Part shown: positions 24,685 to 33,157 of the stretch, in pieces
How positions within the stretch are numbered: position 1 is the stretch's first letter
Layout of the letters: each line of letters opens with the position of its first letter
Assembly: GCA_046292345.1 (NCBI GenBank)
Contig: JBKBRC010000018.1
Coordinates: 1-53,073, forward strand
Reading direction: 5' to 3'
Origin: JBKBRC01 sp046292345
GTDB taxonomy: Bacteria > Bacteroidota > Rhodothermia > Rhodothermales > Rubricoccaceae
Length of the DNA: 53,073 bases
The notes under the pieces: model-generated
Told to the model about the DNA's origin: nothing
The model's input: only the letters and a program-made list of their open reading frames with translations
Databases searched by the model: none
Program-made: the position numbers and the translations under genes

Positions 24685-26978
24685 CAGTAGGCCAGCTTGA
24701 TTCCGACGACCGGCACGAGCGGCAGCTGGTCCGAGCGCCGCAGCGTGAAGGTGTCGAAGGCGAAGAGGTTGCGCCGGTCGTAGGCGTTGACGAGGCCGGC
24801 CTGAGCCGTGAGCGCGGCCGAGGGGCCGAGCCGGAACGTGCGCTCGGCGCTCAGGTCAAGGCGGTGATAGGCGGGCAGCTCGGCGTTGTAGGGCCGCTCG
24901 TAGATCACGCGCGGCGCCCCGGCCTGCCCGAGCGGGTCGAGGCCGCCGCCGATATCGATGAAGCGGTCGAAGCCGAGCGCGCGGCTGAACGGCAGGCCGG
25001 AGCCGAACTGCCACCGCGCGCTGAGCGCAACGCCGGCCACCTCGGTCCCCGCGACGACGCTCACCTGGTGGCGCCGGTCGTGGGGCGGGCGGAAGTCGAG
25101 GGCGGCCTCGCCGAACCAGAGCTCGTAGAACGGCTGCCGGGCCGTGTAGCGCACGGCCGCGAGGCCGTAGTTGAGCGAGAGGTAGCCCGCGCCGCGGCGC
25201 GCCTCGAGGCGCACGTCGCCGCCGGCGGCGCGCCCGTCGGCCTGCTGGAGGCGCGTGGTGAGCTGCGGCGTGGCCGTCCACTCGGCGACCGAGAGGTTCG
25301 AGAGGACCTTGTAGAAGCCTTCGACGGCCAGGTCGAGCGTGAGCGTGGGGCCGCGCGCGGCCGCGAGGCGGTAGCCGGCGAGGGCGTGCACGGCGCGCGC
25401 CGGCTCGCCGAGCGGGATGGACGTCCAGGCCGTGAACAGGCTCGTCGCATCGCGGCGGTCGCTCAGGCCCACGAGCGTCTGGTGGTAGAGCCCGCCGGCG
25501 GCGCTGAGCCGGTGCTGCCCGGCCTCGGCGACGGCCCGCAGGCGCGGCTCGAGGAAGAGCAGGTTTTTGCTGGGCGAGGTCGTCACGCGGAGGCCCGGCG
25601 AGAGGCGCAGCCCAGGGGCGAGGCGCAGCTCGGGCTCGGCGTAGAACGAGGCGTCCTGGTACGTCTCGCGCTGCGCCCCGAAGCCCGAGAAGAGGCCGCC
25701 GAGCGCCGCCTCGAGGGCGAACACCTCGAGCTCGCCGCCGAAGCGCACGTCCGCGCCCGGCGCGAAGTACGTCAGATCGAACGATACCCCGACGCGGTCG
25801 ATGCCGGAGGCGCGCGCGTCCGCGCCCGTGCCGTAGCCCGCGCGCAGGCGTGAGAACGCGGCGACGACCTCGGCCAGCAGCGGCGCGTCGGCGGGCAGGA
25901 GCACGTAGCGCACGCCGAGGCCCGCATTGTCCCACCGCACCTCGTCCGCCCGCACCGACGCCGTGTCGCCGACCGTGCCGCGGTCGAACGTGTAGAGCGC
26001 CGTCGCCGAGAGCTGGCTCGAGGCCGCCGGCACGGCGTGCACCTTGGCGAAGACGTCTCCGAAGCGGTAGGGCAGGCTCCGCCCGATGACCGGTCCGGCC
26101 ACCTGCTCGACGGCCGAGAGGCGTCCGTGCGCGAGCACCGAGACGCGGTCGCGCACGAGCGGCCCCTCAAGGCTGAGCGCGTTCACGAACGGCGCCGCGG
26201 CGGCGCTGCCCGTCACGCGGCGCTTGTTGCCGGTGCGCGCGTCGATGGCGAGCACGGACGAGAGCTGCCCGCCGTAGCGCGCGCCGTAGCCGCCCGCGTA
26301 CACGTCCGCGTTGGCGACGACCTCGGTCGGGAACGCCGAGTAGAAGCCGAGCACGTGGAAGGGTTGGTAGACGGGGATCCCGTCCACGCGGACCTGGTTC
26401 TGCGTTGGCTCGCCGCCGCGGATGAAGAGCTGCCCGCCCTGGTCGCCGGTGGCGACGACGCCCGGCAGCGTGACGAGATAGTTGGCCAGGTCGCCCGAGA
26501 CATCGGGGGCGGGCACCTCGCGGATGTCGCCCGGGCGGACGCGCTGCAAGCCGGCCGTCACGCTGGCGGCGCCGGCCGTCCGCTCCGACTCGACGCGCAC
26601 CTCGCCGAGCGCGCCCGCCTCGGCGGCGAGCGCGAACGAATACGTACGCACGCCCGGCGCGAGCGTGAGCGTATCGGTACGTGTGCCGTAGCCGACGAAC
26701 GAGGCGCGCAGCACGTAGCGGCCCGGACGCAGGCCCGGGATGGTGTAGACGCCGTCGAGCGACGTGGCGGCGCCGGCCACGGCCCCATCGGCGGCGACGA
26801 GCGCCACGTTCACGCCCGGCAGGGGCTGGCCGTCGGCGGCGTCGGTGACGAAGCCGCGCAGCGTGGTCGTCTGCGCGTGGGCCGCGGAAGCGGCCGCGAA
26901 AAGCGTGAGCACCAGCGCGAGCAGCGCCCACGGCGCGGGCCGGCACGGCGAACGGGAGAGCAGGGCGAAGGCCGGCAT
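24684..26978 (-). CDS. TonB-dependent receptor with carboxypeptidase-like domain
   Basis: The 764-residue outer-membrane receptor has a signal peptide ending at ASAAHAQ near residue 37. A CarboxypepD-regulatory-like domain follows (about 40-125): LRGFVTDAADGQPLPGVNVAL and SFVGYGTRTDTLTL. The plug (about 150-260) has GVVATGDQGGQLFIRGGEP, VRVDGIPVYQPFHVLGFYS and ADVYAGGYGARYGGQLSSVL. A beta-barrel follows and ends in the typical hydrophobic VVGIKLAY. The ATG at 26978 directly precedes the signal peptide; the frame is open upstream but untypical. It is coupled to the lipoprotein downstream. Substrate is unknown. A TAGATT element lies 42 bp upstream of the ATG. Confidence 0.9.
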   Translation of the reverse strand: MPAFALLSRSPCRPAPWALLALVLTLFAAASAAHAQTTTLRGFVTDAADGQPLPGVNVALVAADGAVAGAATSLDGVYTIPGLRPGRYVLRASFVGYGTRTDTLTLAPGVRTYSFALAAEAGALGEVRVESERTAGAASVTAGLQRVRPGDIREVPAPDVSGDLANYLVTLPGVVATGDQGGQLFIRGGEPTQNQVRVDGIPVYQPFHVLGFYSAFPTEVVANADVYAGGYGARYGGQLSSVLAIDARTGNKRRVTGSAAAAPFVNALSLEGPLVRDRVSVLAHGRLSAVEQVAGPVIGRSLPYRFGDVFAKVHAVPAASSQLSATALYTFDRGTVGDTASVRADEVRWDNAGLGVRYVLLPADAPLLAEVVAAFSRLRAGYGTGADARASGIDRVGVSFDLTYFAPGADVRFGGELEVFALEAALGGLFSGFGAQRETYQDASFYAEPELRLAPGLRLSPGLRVTTSPSKNLLFLEPRLRAVAEAGQHRLSAAGGLYHQTLVGLSDRRDATSLFTAWTSIPLGEPARAVHALAGYRLAAARGPTLTLDLAVEGFYKVLSNLSVAEWTATPQLTTRLQQADGRAAGGDVRLEARRGAGYLSLNYGLAAVRYTARQPFYELWFGEAALDFRPPHDRRHQVSVVAGTEVAGVALSARWQFGSGLPFSRALGFDRFIDIGGGLDPLGQAGAPRVIYERPYNAELPAYHRLDLSAERTFRLGPSAALTAQAGLVNAYDRRNLFAFDTFTLRRSDQLPLVPVVGIKLAY

Positions 26979-27019
26979 CGGGGAGCGGCAGCGCGGGGCA
27001 GAACGCGCGGCCGGCGCGC

Positions 27020-27025
27020 AATCTA
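27020..27025 (-). promoter_or_regulatory. Candidate -10 element of the TonB receptor
   Basis: On the minus strand TAGATT followed by GC is 42 bp from the receptor ATG within the 186-bp divergent gap. On the opposite strand TACCTT at 27121-27126 is the corresponding candidate for the FAS1 lipoprotein. Confidence 0.25.
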
Positions 27026-27164
27026 GCGCGCCGGCGTGGGGGCGCCACATCACAGATCGGCGGCGCCCGGCGGCGCAGGCCGCCCCTACCCCGCCTCGCG
27101 GAATCGCCCCGGGGCAGCGGTACCTTCGACGCGGTTTCCCAACCGGCGCCGCGCGCCCTTTGCC

Positions 27165-28901
27165 TTGCGTCTGCCCCCCCTCCTGCGCCCGGTGGCCGCT
27201 GGCACGCTGCTTCTCGGCCTGGCTCTCGCGCTGGGCAGCTGCGACGCGCTGGTACGCGCCGAGCCGCCGCTGGCCGCGCCGCGCACGCTCGCCGAGGCGC
27301 TCGCGGCCCCGTCGTTCGCCAAAACGCGCGCGCTCGCCGAGCAGACCGGCCTGACCGCACAGCTCACCGGCAACACGTTCTTCGCGCCCGACGACGAGGC
27401 GTATGCGCTGCTCGGCCTCGAAACCGAGGCGGCGCTGCGCGAGCGCCCCGAGACGCTCGCGCGCGTGCTTCGCCGCCACGTCGTCACGGGCCGCCTCACC
27501 CGGGCCGATCTCACCGACGGCGCGCTCCTGCCCACGCTCGAGGGCACGCCGCTCCGCGTCTCGGTGCAAGGACCCGACGTGTTCGTCGGCCAGGCCCGCG
27601 TCAAGGCGTTCGATCTGGCCACCGACGGCGGCGTGCTGCACCGCGTCGAGACGATCGAGCGGGACCACCTGACGTCAGCCGAGCGGCTCGAGCTGGCGCC
27701 GGCGCTGTCGCGCGCGCGCGCGGCGCTCGAGCGCACCGGCCTCGCCGCGCGCGCCGCCGGCGAGGCGCCCTACACGCTCCTTCTGCCCGTCGACGAGGGC
27801 TGGGCCGGCCTGCCGGGCGGGCCGGGGCCGCTCTTCGCCCCGCACAACGCCGACCTGCTGCTGGCCACCGCACGCGCGTTCGTGCTGCCGGGCCGCCACA
27901 CGCTCGCCGAGCTGCAGGCGGCAGGCGTCGCGCGGGCCGAGGGCGGCCTGGCGCTGCCGGTCGCAACGCGCGGCCCGCGCGTCTACGTCGGCGACATGCG
28001 CGTCGCCCTGCCCGACGTTGCCACGCGTAACGGCGTGCTGCACGTCGTGGCGCAGCCTGCGCAGCAGCACCTCACGCTCGGGCAGCGCCTGCGCCTCGTG
28101 CCCGATGCGGCGGACCTGCGCAGCGCGTTCGCCTCGGCCGGCCTGCTCGGCGAGCTCGAGGCGCCGGGCGAGCGGACGCTCTTCGCGCCGACCAACGCGG
28201 CCTTCACGGCGCTCGGGACGGCCGTCACGACACCGCTCTTCGGCGGGCAGGAGCCGGAACTCCGGCGACACCTGCTGCGCTACGCCCTCGTGCAGGGGCG
28301 CGTGCCGGCCGCGGCCGTCGTCAACGGCGCCGTCTTCACGTCCGTCACGGGCGAGCCCGTCGCCGTCACGCCCGCCCCCGACTCGGGCCGGCCGCGCATC
28401 GCCCGCGCCCGTCTCGGCGCCACGCTCGACCTCGAGGCCGCCAACGGTACGCTCCACCTCACGCAGGACTTCCTCAACCCGCCGCTCTCGCTCTACGACC
28501 AGCTGCTGCTCTCGGGCTACGTGCGCTTCCGCGACCTCGTGCGCGTGGGCGGCCTCGCCGACGCGCTCCGCGGCCCGGGCCCGCTGACCGTGCTCGCGGC
28601 CGAGATCGTGCCGGCGGGCTACCTGACGGGCGCGGGTACGTGCCAGGCGCCGGCCGCGGCGCGCGCGCACGTCGCGGAGGGGCGGCACCCGTTCGTCAAC
28701 TCGGGCTTCGCCCTCCCGATGCTCGACGGACGGACGGTCTCGCTGAGCCTCTCGGGCGGCGCCACGCGCATCGGGGCCGGCAGCCCGCCGCCCACTTACA
28801 CCTCCGCCGTGCGCGCGACCGACCTGACCGCCGCCAACGGGATCATCCACGGCCTCGCGCGCGCGCTCGTGCCGGCTTCGCCCGATGCCTGCCTCCGCTG
28901 A
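27165..28901 (+). CDS. Four-domain fasciclin (FAS1) lipoprotein
   Basis: The 578-residue protein carries a lipoprotein signal, LLLGLALALGSC, with Cys near residue 26. Four FAS1 repeats follow (about 40-170, 170-310, 310-448 and 448-570). Each closes with the FAS1 H2-like signature: GGVLHRVETI, NGVLHVVAQ, NGTLHLTQD and NGIIHGLAR. The first and third have the FFAPDDEAYALL / LFAPTNAAFTAL H1-like signature; the second and fourth are more degenerate. FAS1 proteins mediate adhesion at the surface. The start is uncertain: TTG 27165 gives the shortest usual signal, GTG 27192 is possible, no ATG fits. The last 17 bp overlap the lipase-like gene. Confidence 0.8.
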   Translation: MRLPPLLRPVAAGTLLLGLALALGSCDALVRAEPPLAAPRTLAEALAAPSFAKTRALAEQTGLTAQLTGNTFFAPDDEAYALLGLETEAALRERPETLARVLRRHVVTGRLTRADLTDGALLPTLEGTPLRVSVQGPDVFVGQARVKAFDLATDGGVLHRVETIERDHLTSAERLELAPALSRARAALERTGLAARAAGEAPYTLLLPVDEGWAGLPGGPGPLFAPHNADLLLATARAFVLPGRHTLAELQAAGVARAEGGLALPVATRGPRVYVGDMRVALPDVATRNGVLHVVAQPAQQHLTLGQRLRLVPDAADLRSAFASAGLLGELEAPGERTLFAPTNAAFTALGTAVTTPLFGGQEPELRRHLLRYALVQGRVPAAAVVNGAVFTSVTGEPVAVTPAPDSGRPRIARARLGATLDLEAANGTLHLTQDFLNPPLSLYDQLLLSGYVRFRDLVRVGGLADALRGPGPLTVLAAEIVPAGYLTGAGTCQAPAAARAHVAEGRHPFVNSGFALPMLDGRTVSLSLSGGATRIGAGSPPPTYTSAVRATDLTAANGIIHGLARALVPASPDACLR

Positions 28902-29799
28902 CGCGCCTCGCAGTTCCGCCGAGGACGCCACGCCAGCGCCCCGCACGCCAGAGCGGCGCGCGCCAGAGCGGCGCGCGCCGGAGCGGCGCGCGCTCGAGGC
29001 ATTTCCGCAGCCACCGCTGCGCCCGACCCGCTACCCCGTCGTGCTGCTGCACGGCTTCGGCGCGCTCGCGGCGCTCCTGCCCGGCGGGATGCTTCACGCG
29101 CAGGCCCTGCATCTGCGCGCGCACGGCGTGGCGGCGTACGCGCCCAACGTGAACCCCTACGACACCGTCCCGGTGCGCGCCGCCGTCTGGGCCGAACGCC
29201 TCGAGGTCATCCGGCGCGAGACGGGCGCTGAGAAGCTCAACCTCATCGCCTTCTCGACGGGCGGGCTCGACGCACGCCACCTCGCCACCGCCCTCGGCTG
29301 GGCCGACCGCCTCGCGGCTATCGTCACCGTCTCGACGCCGCACCGGGGCACGCCGCTGGCGCAGTTCCTGCTAGACCACCCTCGCGCCGTCGGCCGCTGG
29401 GCCATCGGCGCCATGGACCGCGTCGGGCGCCGCGCGTTTGCCGACGCCCCGCCCCGCGCCGCCGAGGCCGTGCGCACGTTCACGCCGGCCGCGCGCGCCG
29501 CCGACCCCTGCGCCCCCATTCCCGGCGTCTACTGCGCCTCGTACGCCGCCGCGGCCGGACGCGGCGCGCGCGTGCCCATCCACCCGCTCCTGCTCCCGCA
29601 CCACCGCATCATCTACGCCGACGCCGGGCCAAACGACGGCTTCGTACCGGTCGAGAGCGCGTGGTGGGGCGAGCGCCTGGGCATACTCCCGGCCGACCAT
29701 GGTCAGCTCGTGGGCATCGAACTGCTGCCCTCGAAGGCGTTCGCCGCGCCGGACTTCTACCTTTCGGTCGCCGAACACCTCCGCGTCCGCGGCTTCTAG
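28885..29799 (+). CDS. Lipase-like alpha/beta hydrolase
   Basis: The 304-residue protein resembles triacylglycerol lipases of the Burkholderia/Pseudomonas type. The oxyanion segment YPVVLLHGFGAL is near residues 50-61. The nucleophile lies in LIAFSTGGLDARHL near residue 120, so the usual His before Ser is Phe. The acid is probably in AGPNDGFVPVESAW near residue 253, and the His in ADHGQLVG near residue 273. It has no signal peptide, and the N-terminus holds PERRA three times from a 15-bp repeat at about 28946-28992. It overlaps the FAS1 gene by 17 bp and precedes glcF by 13 bp. Substrate unknown. Confidence 0.8.
   Translation: MPASADAPRSSAEDATPAPRTPERRAPERRAPERRALEAFPQPPLRPTRYPVVLLHGFGALAALLPGGMLHAQALHLRAHGVAAYAPNVNPYDTVPVRAAVWAERLEVIRRETGAEKLNLIAFSTGGLDARHLATALGWADRLAAIVTVSTPHRGTPLAQFLLDHPRAVGRWAIGAMDRVGRRAFADAPPRAAEAVRTFTPAARAADPCAPIPGVYCASYAAAAGRGARVPIHPLLLPHHRIIYADAGPNDGFVPVESAWWGERLGILPADHGQLVGIELLPSKAFAAPDFYLSVAEHLRVRGF
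28946..28992. repeat. 15-bp in-frame repeat in the lipase N-terminus
   Basis: Three copies of a 15-bp unit close to GCCAGAGCGGCGCGC encode PERRA-PERRA-PERRA. The unit keeps the frame. It lies before the hydrolase fold, so copy-number change should be tolerated. Confidence 0.85.
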
Positions 29800-29829
29800 C
29801 CCCTCTCCGTCCGTGGCTTCCAGCCCCTC
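29784..29829. repeat. 24-bp duplication at the lipase stop / glcF start
   Basis: The stretch 29784-29805 (CGTCCGCGGCTTCTAG...) recurs at 29808-29829 with 20 of 22 matching bases, period 24 bp. In the first copy the lipase stop TAG is read. In the second it has become CAG and a C-to-T change makes the GTG that starts glcF. The duplicated gene end thus supplies the start of the next gene. Confidence 0.75.
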
Positions 29830-31231
29830 GGCCCGTGGCGCTCCCGCGCGCGCCGCCGCCCCCGCTCTGCGCTCCGATGCCGGCCCGTTCGGCGTCGACT
29901 ACGGCGCCATCCTGGCCTGCATGCACTGCGGGCTGTGCCTGCCCTCGTGCCCGACGTTCCAGCTCACGGGCCAGGAAAAGCACTCGCCGCGCGGGCGCAT
30001 CCAGATGATGCGCGCCATCGCCGACGGCGAGTTGGCCGTCGAGGGCGCGTTCGAGGACTCGATGGGCTTCTGCCTCGGCTGCTACGCCTGCGAGACGGCC
30101 TGCCCCGCCGGCGTGGACTACTCGGCTCTCTTCGAGGCCGCGCGCGCCGAGGTGGACCGCCGTGCGGCCGAGCAGGGCCGCCTGCCGCGCCTGAAGCGGC
30201 TCGTGCTCCGGCACGTGTTCACGTCCGAGCGCCGCCTGCGCGCGCTCGGGCGCGCGATCCGCCTCACCGAGCGCCTCGGCCTGCGCCGCCTCGGCGTGCG
30301 CTCGGGCCTGCTCGCCCGCCTGATGCCGCGCCTGGCACGCCTTGAGCCGCTCGCGCCGCCCATCGCGCCGCGCTTCTCGGACCAGCTCATCGGGCGCCGC
30401 GAGCGCCCCGCCGGCCCTCCGCGCTACCGCGTGGGGATGCTGCGCGGGTGCGTGATGAACCTCGCCTTCGCCGACGTGAACCGGCAGACGGTAGACCTGC
30501 TGCTCGCCTGCGGCGCCGAGGTCCACACGCCCGACGGGCAGCCGTGCTGCGGCTCGCTCCATGGCCACAACGGCGACCTCGAGACGGCGCGCGCGCTCGC
30601 CCGCCGCGTCATCGGCGCCTTCGAGGGCGCCCTGCCGCTCGCGGCCTACGACGCGATCGTCGTCAACGCGGCCGGCTGCGGGGCCTTCATGAAAGAGTAC
30701 GGGCACCTGCTCGCCAGCGACCCCGCGTGGGCCGCACGCGCGGCGACCTTCGCCGCGCGCGTGCGCGACGTCTCGGAGTTCCTTGCCGCCGCCGAGCGCC
30801 CGGCGCCGTGCCGCGCCCTCCCGCTCCGCGCGACCTATCACGACGCCTGCCACCTCTGCCACGCGCAGGGCATCACCCGCCAGCCGCGCGCGCTGCTCGC
30901 CGAGGTGCCCGGCCTCGAACTGGCGCCGCTTCCGGAGAGCACCACGTGCTGCGGCTCGGCCGGCATCTACAACGTGCTCCAGTTCGACGCCTCGATGGCG
31001 CTGCTCGAGAAGAAGATGGCCGCCGTGCGCGCCACCGGCGCCGGGACGGTCATCACGGGCAACCCCGGCTGCGCGCTGCAGCTCCAGGAGGGCGGGCGCC
31101 GCTTCGGCCCCCCCGTGGAGGTGCTCCACCCCGTCACCGTCCTCCACCGCGCGTGGGGCCTGGACACGCCGGAGGCAGCGCGGCCGAATCCGACCGCGGA
31201 AACCGAACCGGCGCAGGCGAGGGCCGTTTGA
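29813..31231 (+). CDS. glcF: Glycolate oxidase iron-sulfur subunit GlcF-like
   Basis: The 472-residue protein transfers electrons from a flavin subunit to the quinone pool. Two [4Fe-4S] motifs are present: CMHCGLCLPSCPTF near residue 37 and CLGCYACETACPAGVDY near residue 87. Two CCG (heterodisulfide-reductase-type) domains follow: CCGSLHGHNGD near residue 246 and CCGSAGIYNVLQ near residue 380, with the second-domain start YHDACHLCHAQG near 343. GTG 29813 was chosen: no ATG is suitable and the frame upstream overlaps the lipase gene. Its likely partner glcD lies 6 kb away. It ends in a long gap before YqgE (122 bp). Confidence 0.85.
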   Translation: MASSPSARGAPARAAAPALRSDAGPFGVDYGAILACMHCGLCLPSCPTFQLTGQEKHSPRGRIQMMRAIADGELAVEGAFEDSMGFCLGCYACETACPAGVDYSALFEAARAEVDRRAAEQGRLPRLKRLVLRHVFTSERRLRALGRAIRLTERLGLRRLGVRSGLLARLMPRLARLEPLAPPIAPRFSDQLIGRRERPAGPPRYRVGMLRGCVMNLAFADVNRQTVDLLLACGAEVHTPDGQPCCGSLHGHNGDLETARALARRVIGAFEGALPLAAYDAIVVNAAGCGAFMKEYGHLLASDPAWAARAATFAARVRDVSEFLAAAERPAPCRALPLRATYHDACHLCHAQGITRQPRALLAEVPGLELAPLPESTTCCGSAGIYNVLQFDASMALLEKKMAAVRATGAGTVITGNPGCALQLQEGGRRFGPPVEVLHPVTVLHRAWGLDTPEAARPNPTAETEPAQARAV

Positions 31232-31353
31232 AAGCTGCCTCCCTCGCGCCCTGCCCGTCTGGGCCAGCCGCAGCGGAGGCGCTCTCGTCCCCCATGGCCC
31301 TCCGCCGCACGCGCGCGCCTGCCCCGCGGCCGCGCATGCGGTACGCTCCACCC

Positions 31354-31905
31354 ATGCTCTCCCCCGCCCCCGGCACGCTGCTCGTCGCCGAGCCGCCCAT
31401 GTCCGATCCCAACTTCCGCCGCACGGTCGTGCTGCTGTGCGACCACACGGTGGAGGGCTCGTTCGGGCTCGTGCTCAACCGTCCCGCCGGTGTGCGCCTG
31501 GCGCAGGCGGCCACGCTCACGCTGCCGTTCGACGCCGACCTCTGGATCGGCGGGCCGGTGCAGCCGGAGACGCTCCACTACCTGCACCCCTACGGCCACG
31601 ACCTCGACGGCGCCCTGCCCGTCCTCGACGACGTATTCTGGGGCGGCGACTTCGAGCAGGTGCGCGCGGGCATCGAGCAGGGCTACTTCGACGCGGCACG
31701 CTTCCGCTTCTTCGTTGGCTACTCGGGCTGGGGTGCCGGGCAACTCGACGCCGAGGTGGATGAGGGCAGCTGGATTGTCCTTCACGCCACCGCAGAGATG
31801 GCGTTCACGGAGCAAAGCGACGCGCTCTGGCGCCAGATCCTGCGTGAGCTCGGCGGCGAGTACGCGCTCCTCTCCACGTTCCCGGACGACCCGCGGCTCA
31901 ACTGA
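31354..31905 (+). CDS. YqgE/AlgH family protein (DUF179)
   Basis: The 183-residue protein has the family plan: GTLLVAEPPMSDPNFRRTVVLLCDH at the start (in parts), GLVLNRPAG near residue 45, the central WIGGPVQPETLHYLHPYG and FFVGYSGWGAGQLDAEV near residues 122-138. The length matches (about 185). Its biochemical role is unknown; genes of this family lie near redox or transcription genes. The ATG at 31354 gives the usual start; 31336 and 31294 are upstream alternatives. It ends 6 bp from the convergent cysteine desulfurase, within a palindrome. Confidence 0.9.
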   Translation: MLSPAPGTLLVAEPPMSDPNFRRTVVLLCDHTVEGSFGLVLNRPAGVRLAQAATLTLPFDADLWIGGPVQPETLHYLHPYGHDLDGALPVLDDVFWGGDFEQVRAGIEQGYFDAARFRFFVGYSGWGAGQLDAEVDEGSWIVLHATAEMAFTEQSDALWRQILRELGGEYALLSTFPDDPRLN

Positions 31906-31915
31906 GCGCGCTCAG
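31902..31915. terminator. Palindrome containing both convergent stop codons
   Basis: CTGAGCGCGCTCAG is a perfect 14-bp palindrome. It includes the YqgE stop TGA (31903-31905) and, on the other strand, the TGA of the desulfurase (31914-31912). The symmetry gives both genes the same terminal sequence. Confidence 0.5.
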
Positions 31916-33099
31916 CCGAGCGCTCCGAGTCGCTGCAGGACCCGTCCGAGGGCGGCAGCGGCGGCCTCCACGTCGGCCTCGGTCGTCGGGCGGCCGAGCG
32001 AGAAGCGCACCGTCGCCTGCGCGGTCTCGCGTGGGACGCCCAGGGCGCGCAGGACATGGCTCGGCTCGAGCGCGCCACTGGTGCACGCGCTGCCGGCCGA
32101 GACCTGTACGCCTTCGAGGTCCAGCCCGAGCAGCAGCATCTCGCCGTCGAGCGGCGCGGCGCCCGGCGGCGGGAACGACACGTTCAGGATGTGCGGCGCG
32201 CAGGCGTGCGGCGCGCAGGCGTAGCCCTCGAGCGGCGTGTTGAAGCGCACGCCACCGGCCGGCACGAGTGCGGCCACCTGCGCCGCGAGGCGGTCGCGGA
32301 GGGCGGCCAGTCGCGGCGCCGTCTCGGCACGCGCGTCCTCGGCGCGCGCGAGCGCCTCGGCCAGCCCGACCGCCCCGGCGACGTTCTCGGTGCCGCCCCG
32401 GCGCCGGCGCTCCTGCGCGCCGCCCGTCAGGACCGGCGCGAGCGGGGTCCCCTGCCGGACGTAGAGCACGCCCACGCCCACCGGCCCGCCAAACTTGTGC
32501 GCCGAGAGCGCGAGCAAGTCCACGCCCAGGTCGTCCACGCGGAGCGGAAGCAGGCCCGGCGCCTGCACGGCGTCGGTGTGGAGCAGCGCGCCCGCCCGGC
32601 GGGCCGCCTCGGCGAGGGCTGGCAGATCCGTCACGACGCCCGTCTCGTTGTTGACGTACATCGCCGAGACGAGCGCCGTGCGCGCGTCCGCCTCCTCTGC
32701 GACCAGGTCGGCCGTGAGCGCGCCGTGCGTGGCCGGCGGCAGCAGCCGGACGTCCGCGCCGGCCTCGGCGAGCGCCTCGGCTGTGCGGCGCACCGCGTCA
32801 TGCTCGGCGGCCGACGCGACGAGCCCCGTACGCCCCTCGGCGGCGCGCGCACCGAGCACACCCCGCAGCGCCAGGTTGTCGGCCTCGGTCCCGCCGCTCG
32901 TAAACACGATCTCGGCGGGCGCGCACCCGAGCACCGCCGCGACGCGCTCACGCGCCTCCTCGAGCCGCACCCGCGCGCGTCGCCCCGGGCCATGCACCGA
33001 CGACGGGTTGGCGGCTTCGCCGCGCAGCAGCGGCAGCATCGCCTCGAGCACGGCGGGCTCGAGCGGCGTCGTGGCGGCGTAGTCGAGGTAGACAGACAC
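31912..33099 (-). CDS. Cysteine desulfurase (IscS/NifS-like)
   Basis: The 395-residue PLP enzyme takes sulfur from cysteine for Fe-S clusters and thiolation. It opens with VYLDYAATTPLEP and has FTSGGTEADNLAL near residue 66, the PLP-lysine motif LSAHKFGGPVGVGVLY near residue 200 and the catalytic-cysteine loop VQVSAGSACTSGALEPSHVL near residues 330-350. Near residue 293 the sequence CAPHA is followed by CAPHI, from a 15-bp in-frame duplication at 32191-32220. No scaffold or regulator gene (IscU, IscR) is adjacent, so IscS versus NifS/CsdA type is not decided. Confidence 0.93.
   Translation of the reverse strand: MSVYLDYAATTPLEPAVLEAMLPLLRGEAANPSSVHGPGRRARVRLEEARERVAAVLGCAPAEIVFTSGGTEADNLALRGVLGARAAEGRTGLVASAAEHDAVRRTAEALAEAGADVRLLPPATHGALTADLVAEEADARTALVSAMYVNNETGVVTDLPALAEAARRAGALLHTDAVQAPGLLPLRVDDLGVDLLALSAHKFGGPVGVGVLYVRQGTPLAPVLTGGAQERRRRGGTENVAGAVGLAEALARAEDARAETAPRLAALRDRLAAQVAALVPAGGVRFNTPLEGYACAPHACAPHILNVSFPPPGAAPLDGEMLLLGLDLEGVQVSAGSACTSGALEPSHVLRALGVPRETAQATVRFSLGRPTTEADVEAAAAALGRVLQRLGALG
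32191..32220. repeat. 15-bp in-frame duplication in the desulfurase gene
   Basis: GTGCGGCGCGCAGGC occurs twice in a row and encodes ACAPH-ACAPH on the minus strand. The insertion lies between the YACAPH segment and HILNVSF, a loop of the family. Confidence 0.85.
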
Positions 33100-33157
33100 G
33101 GGGGAGCGGCGGAAGCGAACGCGTCCATGCTACGCCCGGCCGCGCGCGCGCGTCCCG

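Noticed and set aside
26979..27668. N-terminal extension of the TonB receptor frame
   Set aside because: The extension has no family signature and overlaps the divergent FAS1 gene; the signal peptide begins at the ATG 26978.
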